Part shown: one piece after another, positions 9,576 through 18,297 of the stretch
Layout: every line of letters begins with the position of its first letter
How positions within the stretch are numbered: the first letter of the stretch is position 1
Assembly: GCA_023435985.1 (NCBI GenBank)
Contig: JAEZKY010000381.1
Location: 9,964-73,963, forward strand
Origin: Bacillota bacterium
Lineage (GTDB): Bacteria; Bacillota; Clostridia; Clostridiales; Clostridiaceae
Direction of reading: 5' to 3'
DNA: 64,000 nucleotides
Position numbers and translations under genes: made by a program
Notes under the pieces: generated by a model
The model's input: only the letters and a program-made list of their open reading frames with translations
What the model was told of the DNA's origin: nothing
The model's database searches: none

Positions 9576-10424
9576 TTAAGGATACATTCTCTTTCTTTTA
9601 TTTGTAGTTCTATCACTGAATATTAATGATAACAAAATGCTGCTTAAGAGTATGCTTAATATAATCAATATAGAGTTTGTAATTGAAATTTCTATTTCTA
9701 AAATCAATATAAGAAGCTTTATACCTGTAAATATTAATATTGCACCTACTCCATATTTCATGAATCTAAACATATTATTCATTTTAGCTAAAACATAATA
9801 CATACTTCTAAGTCCAAGTATTGCAAAAATATTAGATGTATAGACTATGAAAGTATCTGTCGTTATTGAAAAAATAGCAGGTATTGAATCAATGGCAAAA
9901 ATAACATCTGAGCCTTCTATTATCAAAAGTGCCACAAGCAGTGGTGTTGCATAATATGACTTATTTATCTTTACAAAAAAGGAGTGTCCATATGTTATAT
10001 CTGTTACTGGCATTATTTTCTTTAATAATTTAACTAAAAAGTTATCTTTAAACCTTATTTCAGTTTCTTTATTACTAAATACCGTGAACCCACTGTATAA
10101 TAATATTACTCCGAAAATAGGAAGCACAAAATGGAATCTGCTTACCATAGCTACTCCGAATAAAATAAATATGAGTCTAAGTATCATTGCACCCATTACG
10201 CCATATAATAGGACTCTCTCCTGATATTCTTCTCTTATTCCAAGCTTAGAAAAAACTATTATAAATAAAAACAAATTATCTAAACTTAAAGACATTTCTA
10301 CTATATACCCACCAAAAAATTCTGTAGCACTTCTTTCACCTTTTAAATAGTATATAAATATATTAAATACTATAGCTACGCTTATCCAAAATATTAAATT
10401 AATTAGATTTTTCTTTGCTTTCAC
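9576..10424 (-). CDS. TerC/Alx family membrane protein
   Basis: 282-residue integral membrane protein with about eight hydrophobic segments. TerC signature motifs are present: EMSLSLDNLF (~43-52), EGSDVIFAIDSIPAIFSIT (~169-187) and FAILGLR (~200). The family (Alx, TerC, YceF/YkoY) is linked to Mn2+ export and metallation of exported proteins. The frame begins with GTG at 10424; GGAG lies 12 nt upstream and no nearer ATG fits. I searched the 200-nt leader for a Mn-sensing yybP-ykoY riboswitch and did not find its conserved core. Confidence 0.88.
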   Translation of the reverse strand: MKAKKNLINLIFWISVAIVFNIFIYYLKGERSATEFFGGYIVEMSLSLDNLFLFIIVFSKLGIREEYQERVLLYGVMGAMILRLIFILFGVAMVSRFHFVLPIFGVILLYSGFTVFSNKETEIRFKDNFLVKLLKKIMPVTDITYGHSFFVKINKSYYATPLLVALLIIEGSDVIFAIDSIPAIFSITTDTFIVYTSNIFAILGLRSMYYVLAKMNNMFRFMKYGVGAILIFTGIKLLILILEIEISITNSILIILSILLSSILLSLIFSDRTTNKRKRMYP

Positions 10425-10633
10425 TTATTTTCTCATCTCCACAGCATTTATAAACTCATAATTATTTCTATAGGAAGGCTGCTAATTCAGCAAAACAAAA
10501 TTTACATATTGTAGTTTTCCCTTTTATAATTATGTTTCATGTTTTAATATATTAGATATGCCGCTACCATATTACAATAATATTGAAACTATATTCATAG
10601 TTAATAAATTGAAACAAGGAAATAATCCCCTAA

Positions 10634-11293
10634 CTAGAGTTTTCCTTCCCATTCTGCATAGAATTCTTTTAAATATTCTTCCATAAATTTATGTCTTTTT
10701 TCTGCATAGCTTTTTCCAGACTTTGTATTCATCCTATCTTTTAATAGAAGTAATTTCTCATAAAAATGGTTAACTGACGTTCCAATACTATTTTTATATT
10801 GTTCAAAGGTCTTATGCTCTTCATATTTAATATTAGGATTATAAATTTCTCTTCCTGCGTGTCCACCATATGCGAAGGTTCTTGCAATTCCTATTGCCCC
10901 AAGTGCATCTAACCTGTCAGCATCTTGAACGATTTTCCCCTCTAAGGTATTCATCTTCGAAGTATCTCCAGCACCTTTAAAGGATATATTTTCAACTATA
11001 TAAGCTACCTGCTCAATGGTTTTATCCTCAACTCCCAGGCCTCTAAGAAAATCCCTAGATATATCAGCCCCAACAGTAGTGTCTCCGTCATTAAATTTCC
11101 AGTCTGCTATATCATGAAGCAAGGCTCCTAATTTTACTATAAATAAATCAACTTCTTCTTTTTCTTCCATACTTAAACTTACTGATATCTTATAAACTCT
11201 ATAAACATGCCAAGAATCGTGTCCAGATCCCTCTCCTTCTAACTTATTTCTCACAAACTCTATGGTTTTTTCTATTATTTTCTCTTTATCCAT
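10634..11293 (-). CDS. HD-domain phosphohydrolase, YpgQ/YedJ type
   Basis: 219-residue HD-superfamily metal-dependent phosphohydrolase. Ligands are seen in order: H in GHDSWHVYRV (~24-33), the HD pair in GALLHDIADW (~56-65), an insert with FKGAG, and D in IVQDADRLDALGAIG (~121-135). The subfamily includes B. subtilis YpgQ, a pyrophosphohydrolase acting on nucleotides in vitro; the substrate here is unknown. It starts 28 nt downstream of no other gene, so it appears monocistronic. Confidence 0.88.
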   Translation of the reverse strand: MDKEKIIEKTIEFVRNKLEGEGSGHDSWHVYRVYKISVSLSMEEKEEVDLFIVKLGALLHDIADWKFNDGDTTVGADISRDFLRGLGVEDKTIEQVAYIVENISFKGAGDTSKMNTLEGKIVQDADRLDALGAIGIARTFAYGGHAGREIYNPNIKYEEHKTFEQYKNSIGTSVNHFYEKLLLLKDRMNTKSGKSYAEKRHKFMEEYLKEFYAEWEGKL

Positions 11294-11340
11294 CTTAAAG
11301 TTCTCCTTATTTAAAATTACTATATTAAAAAGCTAATTTT

Positions 11341-11358
11341 TGAAAAGCCCATAGGCTT
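11341..11358. terminator. Short hairpin between valS and the HD gene
   Basis: GAAAAGCC/GGCTTTTC 8-bp stem with a 4-nt CATA loop. On the plus strand it is followed by TTCTTCC, on the minus strand by AAAAATT, so it is not a convincing minus-strand terminator; possibly a structural remnant. Confidence 0.35.
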
Positions 11359-11500
11359 TTCTTCCTAAACTCTTAACTCATACCTATTAACTATTTAAAG
11401 ATTTCCAGCCAAAATTTCACAAGTCTTGTGGAGTAAAAATGTATGTGATTTCGGTAAGCTACCACATAAATCTAAGTTCAGAGTTGTATATCTATAAATA

Positions 11501-11532
11501 TAGGATGAGCTTTATCCCTAAAACTCATCCTA
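11501..11532 (-). terminator. Likely terminator of valS
   Basis: 9-bp stem (11501-11509 with 11524-11532) about 35 nt beyond the valS stop codon, followed on the minus strand by a T/A-rich tail lacking a clean T run. Confidence 0.5.
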
Positions 11533-11566
11533 GTATTTTGATATTTAATTTATAAGGTAAAAAATA

Positions 11567-14212
11567 TTAATTTAAAGCTTCAATTCTAACTTTAACAGCT
11601 TCAAGCATTTCAACGTATTTTACTCTCTTCTCTTTTTCAGCATCTATAACTGCTGCTGGTGCTTTAGCTACAAAACCTTGATTTCCTAATTTCTTATCTA
11701 TTCTTTCAATTTCGCCTTCAAGCTTTTTAACTTCCTTATTTAATCTTTCTAGTTCTTTATCTTTATCAACTAAGTCAAGTAAAGGCATAAATAATTCTCC
11801 ACCTTTAACAACTAAAGATACAGCATTAGCTGGAACATTAGCTTTATCATCAATAAATTCTACTTCTGAAGCTGAAGCTAACTTCTCAATATAAGCTACA
11901 CCTGCATTAAATGCTTTTTTAGCATCCTCAGCAATATAGCAGATTACTTTAGCTTTTCTTGATGGCGGTACATTCATTTCAGCTCTTACATTTCTTAAGC
12001 CTTTTATAGCTTCAATTACAAATGCCATATCAGCCTCTGCTTCTTTATTTACTAAAGCTTCATCAAATACAGGCCATGCTGAAGTTGTTATAGTTTCCTC
12101 ATCACTTAAATGAGTGAATATTTCTTCTGTAATAAATGGCATAGCTGGATGTAATAATTTTAAGCCTGTAATTAATACAGTGTTTAATACATTGTAAGCT
12201 ATTCCCTTAGCTCTTTCATCATCCCCATAAAACACTGGTTTAACAAGTTCTATATACCAGTCGCAGAATTCAGTCCACATAAAATCATAAACTTTTTGCA
12301 TTGCAATTCCAAGCTCGAATTTTTCCATGTTTTCTGTAGCTTCCTTAACTAAAGTGTTCATCTCAGATAATATCCACTTGTCTGCTAAAGAATATTCTTT
12401 GCAGTCTTTATATTTATTCATTATATCTTTATCAAGGTTCATCATTACAAATCTTGATGCATTCCAAATCTTATTAGCAAAGTTTCTTGAAGATTCAACT
12501 CTTTCTGGGTAATATCTCATATCATTTCCTGGAGCATTACCTGTAGCTATCATAAATCTTAAAGCATCTGCACCATAAGTTTCAATAACTTCTAATGGAT
12601 CAACACCATTTCCTAAAGATTTACTCATTTTTCTTCCTTCTGAATCTCTTATTAAACCATGAATAAGCACTGTATTAAATGGAGTTTCACCCATGCAGTG
12701 AAGTCCTGAGAATATCATTCTTGCAACCCAGAAGAATATGATATCATGCCCAGTAACCAATGTGCTTGTTGGATAGAAGTAATCTAAATCTTCTGTTTTG
12801 TTTGGCCAGCCAAGAGTTGAAAATGGCCAAAGTGCTGAAGAAAACCAAGTATCCAGTACATCATTATCCTGCTCAATGTTAGTACTTCCACATTTAGTAC
12901 ATTTATGTGGTGCTTCCTCAAGTACCATCATTTCACCGCAGTCTTGACAGTAATAAACTGGAATTCTGTGTCCCCACCATAATTGTCTTGAAATACACCA
13001 GTCTTGAATGTTTTCCATCCAGTTAAAGTATATCTTATCAAATCTTTCAGGAACAAATTTTGTTTTTCCACTCTTTACTACTTCTATAGCTGGCTTTGCA
13101 AGGTCTTCCATCTTAACATACCATTGTTTAGATATTATAGGCTCTACAGTAGTTCCACATCTATCATGAGTACCAACATTATGAGTATGATCTTTAATTT
13201 TAACTAAAAGTCCAGCCTCTTCTAAATCTTTAACTATGGCTTTTCTAGCTTCATATCTATCTAATCCCTTATATTTTCCGCCCTTTTCATTGATAATTCC
13301 CTTATCATCCATAACTCTTATGATTTCTAAGTTGTGTCTCTTTCCTACCTCAAAATCATTAGGGTCATGAGCTGGAGTCATCTTAACTGCACCAGTTCCA
13401 AATTCTAAATCTACATAATCATCAGAAACTATAGGAATTTCTCTGTTAACAAGTGGAAGTATTACAGTTTTTCCAATAAGGTGTTTATATCTTTCATCAT
13501 TAGGATTTACAGCTACACCACTGTCTCCAAGTAAGGTCTCAGGTCTTGTTGTTGCAATTTCAAGGAAACCTGACCCATCAGCTAAAGGATAATTTATATG
13601 CCAGAAATGACCTGCCTGTTCTTCATATTCAATTTCAGCATCGGATAATGCTGTTTGGCAATGTGTACACCAGTTAGTTATTCTATTTCCTTGATAAATT
13701 AACCCTTCATTATAAAGCTTAACAAATACATGCTTTACAGCAGCACTAAGATTTTCATCCATAGTAAAAGCTTCTCTTGTAAAATCAGCTGATACTCCAA
13801 GTTTTTTAACTTGGTTTCTTATTGTAGCTCTGTATTTGTCACTCCATTCCCATACTTTTTCAAGAAATGCTTCTCTTCCCATTTCCTTCTTGTCAAAACC
13901 TTCCTCAGCTAGCTTGTTTGCAACTTTAACTTCTGTTGCAATAGAAGCATGATCTTCACCAGGAAGCCATAAAGCAGCGTACCCTTGCATTCTCTTAAAT
14001 CTAATAAGAATATCTTGAAGAGTATCATCAAAAGCATGCCCTAAGTGAAGCTGCCCTGTTATATTTGGGGGCGGCATTATTATAGTATATGGCTTTTTAT
14101 TTTTATCAATACTTGGCGTAAAATAACCTTTCTCCTCCCAATTCTTATAAATCCTATCTTCAAATTCTTTTGGATCATACGTAGTTGATATATTTTTTAT
14201 TTCTTCTGACAT
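11567..14212 (-). CDS. valS: Valyl-tRNA synthetase
   Basis: Class Ia synthetase, 881 residues, full length. Catalytic signature HLGH at ~56-59 in [14 protein letters not shown], the KMSKS loop near residue 525, the CP1 editing domain between (~190-350, including '[10 protein letters not shown]'), the zinc-knuckle-like 'CHTLC/C..C' elements ([10 protein letters not shown]...HKCTKCGS), the tRNA-binding anticodon domain (~600-750), and a C-terminal coiled coil (~815-881, [20 protein letters not shown]). ATG at 14212 is preceded by TGGAGGA. Expression is controlled by the T-box leader upstream. Confidence 0.97.
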   Translation of the reverse strand: MSEEIKNISTTYDPKEFEDRIYKNWEEKGYFTPSIDKNKKPYTIIMPPPNITGQLHLGHAFDDTLQDILIRFKRMQGYAALWLPGEDHASIATEVKVANKLAEEGFDKKEMGREAFLEKVWEWSDKYRATIRNQVKKLGVSADFTREAFTMDENLSAAVKHVFVKLYNEGLIYQGNRITNWCTHCQTALSDAEIEYEEQAGHFWHINYPLADGSGFLEIATTRPETLLGDSGVAVNPNDERYKHLIGKTVILPLVNREIPIVSDDYVDLEFGTGAVKMTPAHDPNDFEVGKRHNLEIIRVMDDKGIINEKGGKYKGLDRYEARKAIVKDLEEAGLLVKIKDHTHNVGTHDRCGTTVEPIISKQWYVKMEDLAKPAIEVVKSGKTKFVPERFDKIYFNWMENIQDWCISRQLWWGHRIPVYYCQDCGEMMVLEEAPHKCTKCGSTNIEQDNDVLDTWFSSALWPFSTLGWPNKTEDLDYFYPTSTLVTGHDIIFFWVARMIFSGLHCMGETPFNTVLIHGLIRDSEGRKMSKSLGNGVDPLEVIETYGADALRFMIATGNAPGNDMRYYPERVESSRNFANKIWNASRFVMMNLDKDIMNKYKDCKEYSLADKWILSEMNTLVKEATENMEKFELGIAMQKVYDFMWTEFCDWYIELVKPVFYGDDERAKGIAYNVLNTVLITGLKLLHPAMPFITEEIFTHLSDEETITTSAWPVFDEALVNKEAEADMAFVIEAIKGLRNVRAEMNVPPSRKAKVICYIAEDAKKAFNAGVAYIEKLASASEVEFIDDKANVPANAVSLVVKGGELFMPLLDLVDKDKELERLNKEVKKLEGEIERIDKKLGNQGFVAKAPAAVIDAEKEKRVKYVEMLEAVKVRIEALN

Positions 14213-14417
14213 TTCTATTCCTCCAGACTGTTAATTTACTAAATATATAATTCACAATGAATAAACATCTTTTGAATTAAAGTATATAATTTAAAGGTAA
14301 AACCTGACTCGCATGTGTTCTCTAATAGATTTCGAATATCCAAATATAAAATGCTCATAGGGAACATTCAAAGAACAAAATATAAAATTTTGATTCTCAC
14401 TTTTGAATTTTCAATGC

Positions 14418-14796
14418 CAAAAAGAGCCCTCGTCACAAAAGGACGAAGACTCGCGGTACCACCTTTATTTCCACACAAGCAAGTATATGCTCTAATGGAC
14501 TCTTAATTCAAATAACGGCTCAGATAAACCGTCTTTAGCTACTACTATTTCACTAAAGAAGCTCAAAAGCTACCTTCAAAATCTTCTGCATAAGGGTTTT
14601 CAGCTGTTCCCTCTCTCTTGCTAGTTCTTGCTAGTTCTTTCTAAATCTATGATTTAACTAAAGAACTGTACTCCTCAGCTCGTCTGAGTGAGTTTCCTTG
14701 CTAAAAGAACTGTACTCCTAAACTCTCCTGAGCTAGTTTCCTTTAATACAAAAAAATTTCTACTCCTCTTTTTCATTGCTTTTATCTATTAATTTA
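14418..14796 (-). promoter_or_regulatory. T-box leader of valS
   Basis: tRNA-sensing transcription attenuator. The T-box core AAGGTGGTACCGCG lies at 14465-14452 (minus strand) and is followed by the terminator stem 14441-14452 with 14424-14434 and a T run. The T-box bulge reads TGGT, matching an ACCA acceptor end. A GUA valine codon preceded by GAAG at 14571-14573 is in the place expected of the specifier, just before the K-turn-like TTTTGAGC. The 5' Stem I region contains a duplicated ~44-nt block (14657-14700 and 14701-14743) and a tandem 10-mer at ~14620-14641, which is unusual. Confidence 0.9.
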
Positions 14797-14802
14797 CTTA
14801 AA

Positions 14803-14831
14803 ATAATAGCTTATAGTATAAATTTTGTCAA
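14803..14831 (-). promoter_or_regulatory. valS promoter
   Basis: TTGACA (14826-14831), 17-bp spacer, TATTAT (14803-14808) on the minus strand. This puts the transcript start near 14796 and gives a leader of about 580 nt before the valS ATG. Confidence 0.75.
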
Positions 14832-15309
14832 TAATAGTTTTTATTATTACTATATAATTCTACTTCTGTTAATCTGCAAAGCTTAACCATACAAAATAAA
14901 TTTAATATTAGAAATAGCATTAAAACAATATACAATAAACTCTTCTTTCTTATATTTTTAGATGCATAAATAATGCTGATAACCCATTAACAGACATTAT
15001 AAATTTAACCCCTTTTACTCCATGTATAAAAAAGGGCATAAAAAAATCGGTTTACATAATACCGATTAACCTTAGCACTAAATACACATAGCACCCATTC
15101 ACTTTATAACTGTATTATATACTAAAAATGCCAGATCGTCAAGATAAACCCAGCAATTCTATAAAAAAAATATGCAGAACTTATTAAGTATAACTTAGAG
15201 TATGTTAGCTTTTAATGCTCCTACTCTAAGCATTTTCTATTTATAGTTTTATATCGTAAAATTAAGTTCGAATCAATAAAAATTATCATTGAAATGGAGG
15301 TTAATAGTT
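14832..15309. other. Intergenic region between valS promoter and ABC operon
   Basis: No gene seen. It holds a hairpin at 15046-15068 (AATCGGT/ACCGATT) followed on the minus strand by seven T, i.e. a good minus-strand terminator with no annotated gene to serve, and a second hairpin at ~15186-15227 (CTTAGAGTA/TACTCTAAG) followed by CATTTTC on the plus strand. They could bracket a small minus-strand RNA or be leader structures of the ABC operon. Confidence 0.4.
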
Positions 15310-16317
15310 ATGATAGACGTTAAAAATCTTACAAAAGAATTTGTATTGCCAAAAAAGGAGCCTGGTTTTAAGGGTACCCTAAAGAGCTTGTTCAGAAATG
15401 AAGTAGTTATTAAAACTGCAGTTCAGGATATAAGCTTTCACATTCCTAAAGGTGAAATACTAGGATTTATAGGCGGAAACGGAGCTGGAAAATCGACAAC
15501 CATTAAGGTTATGACTGGTATACTTGTGCCTACATCAGGCAGATGTACTGTAGAAGGCATAGTCCCTTATGAAAATAGACAAAAAAATGCAAAAAACATA
15601 GGCGTAGTATTTGGACAGCGCACACAATTGTGGTGGGATTTACCTCTTTCTGAAACCTTCACAATACTAAAGGAAATATATGATATAGAGGATAAGCAGT
15701 TCATAAAGCGTATGGATTTTTTTAATGAGGTATTCGGCCTAAGTGACTTTTCTTCCAGTGCTGTAAGAACCCTGTCACTTGGTCAGAGAATGCGTGCGGA
15801 CCTTGCCTGCGCAATGCTCCACAATCCCAAGGTATTGTTTTTAGATGAACCCACAATCGGGCTGGATATAGTGGTGAAAGAAAAAATACGTGAGTCCATA
15901 AAACATATAAATAAAGAATTTGGCACCACTGTTGTCTTAACAACCCACGATCTTGGAGATATAGAAGAACTTTGTAGCAGGTTAATTATTATAGATAAAG
16001 GAAGCTTGGTTTACGACGGTGATATTGAGACTGTGAAAGAAACCTATGGCTATATGCGCACACTAAAAATGGAGGTTAAGCACATAGAGACATCAAAAAC
16101 TATAAATGTTGCAAAAGACTTTAAACTATCCTTAGATGATGCAAAAACATGGATAGAGGAAAATAGTCTTTTTGTCCGCTTCAACCGTGATAAAATCAGC
16201 ATTCCAGATATAGTTTCATATGTAATGCCAAAGGTTCAGGTAATGGACATAAGCATATATGAAACAGATATTGAAGAAATAATAAAGAAAATCTATAGGA
16301 AAGGCGTGAACGTATGA
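15310..16317 (+). CDS. ABC-2 exporter ATP-binding protein
   Basis: 335-residue ATPase. Walker A GGNGAGKST (~55-63), Q-loop around FGQRTQL (~101), signature LSLGQR (~155-160), Walker B VLFLDEP (~175-181), H-loop in TTHDLGD. The ~75-residue C-terminal extension is typical of the ATPases paired with ABC2_membrane_6 (DUF990) permeases. I start at ATG 15310 because GGAGG lies 9 nt upstream; the longer TTG frame reads through that site. Its stop overlaps the first permease start (ATGA), so the three genes form one operon exporting an unknown substrate. Confidence 0.9.
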   Translation: MIDVKNLTKEFVLPKKEPGFKGTLKSLFRNEVVIKTAVQDISFHIPKGEILGFIGGNGAGKSTTIKVMTGILVPTSGRCTVEGIVPYENRQKNAKNIGVVFGQRTQLWWDLPLSETFTILKEIYDIEDKQFIKRMDFFNEVFGLSDFSSSAVRTLSLGQRMRADLACAMLHNPKVLFLDEPTIGLDIVVKEKIRESIKHINKEFGTTVVLTTHDLGDIEELCSRLIIIDKGSLVYDGDIETVKETYGYMRTLKMEVKHIETSKTINVAKDFKLSLDDAKTWIEENSLFVRFNRDKISIPDIVSYVMPKVQVMDISIYETDIEEIIKKIYRKGVNV

Positions 16318-17141
16318 CTAGAGCAAAAAGGCTTTTTAGAATGTATTGGCCTTTTACTAGAAGTGTTGTACAAGCAGCACTTACCTACCGCATAAATTTT
16401 TACCTATTTGTCTTGGGAGGACTTTTAAAAATCTTTGTTGCTTATTATCTGTGGAAAGCCATTTTTAACAGCACCGTAAGCACATCATTGAGCGGCTTTA
16501 CACTAAACGATATGATTATTTATATATTTATGAGTACTATAACTTCCAGATTACTCAGTAATGAAGTTGACATGATCATAGCATCAGAGGTGCAACAGGG
16601 CTCTATTGCCTCTAATCTGATCCGGCCCATCAGTTACCGTTCAAGACTTTTTTTCATGTCCCTTGGAAATGTAATATACATGTTTATTACAATTTTAGCA
16701 CCTTTGTGGTTTGGATTGGTAGCTGTACGTTATTTAACAGTTAAAGAACTTCTTCCAGATATCCAAACACTTATAGCATACCTTTGCAGTTTGATACTTG
16801 CATTTACAATCCAGTTCTTGTTCAATTTCTGCTTCGGTATAATGGCGTTTTATGTTACTTATATGTGGGGGCTGTCCTTTCTAAAAAAAGCTATTATCAG
16901 TTTCCTTTCAGGGCAAATTATTCCTTTTGCATTTTTCCCTTTATGGTTACAGTGTCTTATGAACTTTATGCCCTTTGGTTCAATCATTTATGTACCTGTG
17001 ATGATTTATCTGGGGAAGTATACAAGTATGCAGACATTAACTGTAATAGGACTTCAATCATTATGGGTTTTTGTATTACTTGCAGCCAGTCAATTTATGT
17101 GGAACAGGGCTATAAGATATCTTACAGTCTTAGGAGGTTAG
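16314..17141 (+). CDS. ABC-2 permease, DUF990-type, subunit 1
   Basis: 275-residue protein with about six transmembrane helices, of the ABC2_membrane_6/DUF990 type (conserved early segment 'EVQQGSIASNLIRPISYRSRLFF', the element following the first helices). It overlaps the ATPase gene by 4 nt (ATGA), which suggests translational coupling. It pairs with the following permease to form a heterodimeric exporter channel. Confidence 0.85.
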   Translation: MTRAKRLFRMYWPFTRSVVQAALTYRINFYLFVLGGLLKIFVAYYLWKAIFNSTVSTSLSGFTLNDMIIYIFMSTITSRLLSNEVDMIIASEVQQGSIASNLIRPISYRSRLFFMSLGNVIYMFITILAPLWFGLVAVRYLTVKELLPDIQTLIAYLCSLILAFTIQFLFNFCFGIMAFYVTYMWGLSFLKKAIISFLSGQIIPFAFFPLWLQCLMNFMPFGSIIYVPVMIYLGKYTSMQTLTVIGLQSLWVFVLLAASQFMWNRAIRYLTVLGG

Positions 17142-17145
17142 AATT

Positions 17146-17940
17146 ATGCTAAAAAAATATGCAAGGCTCTATAAGAGCTTTACAATCCAGTATTTAAAGA
17201 TATTGATGCAGTCTAAACTAAATTTTTTTATAGGCTTGTTTGGATTTTTTTGTCTCCAAGCCACAGGTATTGCATTTATTTATCTAATTTTTCAAAGAAT
17301 CCCCAGCCTTAATGGATGGAATTTGGATGAGGTAGCTTTTATTTATGGATTCTCCCAGCTTCCCAGAGGTCTTGACCATCTTATTACCGATTTTATATGG
17401 ATCTTCAGTCAAAATGTTATAGTAAGAGGCGAATTTGACCGTTATCTCTTAAGACCTATAAATCCTTTGTTTCAGCTCATTGTTGAACGCTTCCAGCCCG
17501 ATGGATTTGGAGAAATATTGATAGGTTTAATTCTTGTTGTCATTTCTAGCAGCCATCTGCATGTGAAGTTTGGATTTCTTGATATACTGTTATTTACCGT
17601 AGTGGTTATATCTGGTTCGGTAATTTATACTTCAATTAAACTATTTTTTGCTTCTTTTGCTTTTTGGATAAAGAGCAGCATATCTATTTTAGATATGATT
17701 TATTCATTAAGCGATTTTGCCAAATACCCTATAGGGATCTACTCAAGAGTAATACAAGTAATAATAACTTTTATAATCCCTTTTGCTTTCACAGCTTTTA
17801 TACCAGCAGGATATTTTATTGGAAAGGTTCCTGTGAATCTTGCTCTATTTGGAACTGTCTTAGCTTCTATCTTATCCTTCACAATGGCATACACAGTATT
17901 TCAAAAAGGCATAAATTCGTATGAAAGTTCTGGAAACTGA
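17146..17940 (+). CDS. ABC-2 permease, DUF990-type, subunit 2
   Basis: 264-residue membrane protein, about six helices, same family as the preceding gene (compare 'VIVRGEFDRYLLRPINPLFQ' with the 'QGSIASNLIRPIS' segment there). It begins 4 nt after the previous stop, with AGGAGG overlapping the end of that gene. The last gene of the operon; a weak terminator-like hairpin follows at 17952-17988. Confidence 0.85.
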   Translation: MLKKYARLYKSFTIQYLKILMQSKLNFFIGLFGFFCLQATGIAFIYLIFQRIPSLNGWNLDEVAFIYGFSQLPRGLDHLITDFIWIFSQNVIVRGEFDRYLLRPINPLFQLIVERFQPDGFGEILIGLILVVISSSHLHVKFGFLDILLFTVVVISGSVIYTSIKLFFASFAFWIKSSISILDMIYSLSDFAKYPIGIYSRVIQVIITFIIPFAFTAFIPAGYFIGKVPVNLALFGTVLASILSFTMAYTVFQKGINSYESSGN

Positions 17941-17951
17941 CACTATTATGA

Positions 17952-17988
17952 GTATTCCAATCCCCTTATATAAATACTAATGTTTTTT
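17952..17988 (+). terminator. Probable terminator of the ABC operon
   Basis: AGTATT/AATACT 6-bp stem with a 16-nt loop followed by AATG and seven T. Weak stem but correct place. Confidence 0.45.
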
Positions 17989-18297
17989 TAACTCATGAAA
18001 ATCTGGGTAAGCATATCCAATTTTGCACTCAATATCCTCACTTATAATTATATATAATGTCCACCAGTACTTTTTTCTGCATCATATATAGATTAAATAA
18101 ATTGAAGGGTATACATTAATATTAGTGACAAACTTTATTTAGATATAAAAAAGCTGCTGCAAAATGTATAAAATCATCAATAAAATTAAAGTTTATATAC
18201 AAATAATTTAAATTAATTATTACATATGGAGCTCTTAATTTTAAAAATATTAATATCATTTTGCTGACAGCCTTTTATATTTAAAATTTATATAGTG
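17989..18297. other. A/T-rich spacer between convergent ABC operon and GH18 gene
   Basis: No open frame with a ribosome site, no RNA motif and no strong terminator hairpin was seen in this stretch. Confidence 0.5.

Noticed and set aside
10425..10633. Possible yybP-ykoY Mn riboswitch before the TerC gene
   Set aside because: The conserved core of that riboswitch was not found on the minus strand.
16784..17152. 122-codon plus-strand frame inside the ABC permease gene
   Set aside because: Shadow of the real permease frame; no ribosome site and aberrant composition.
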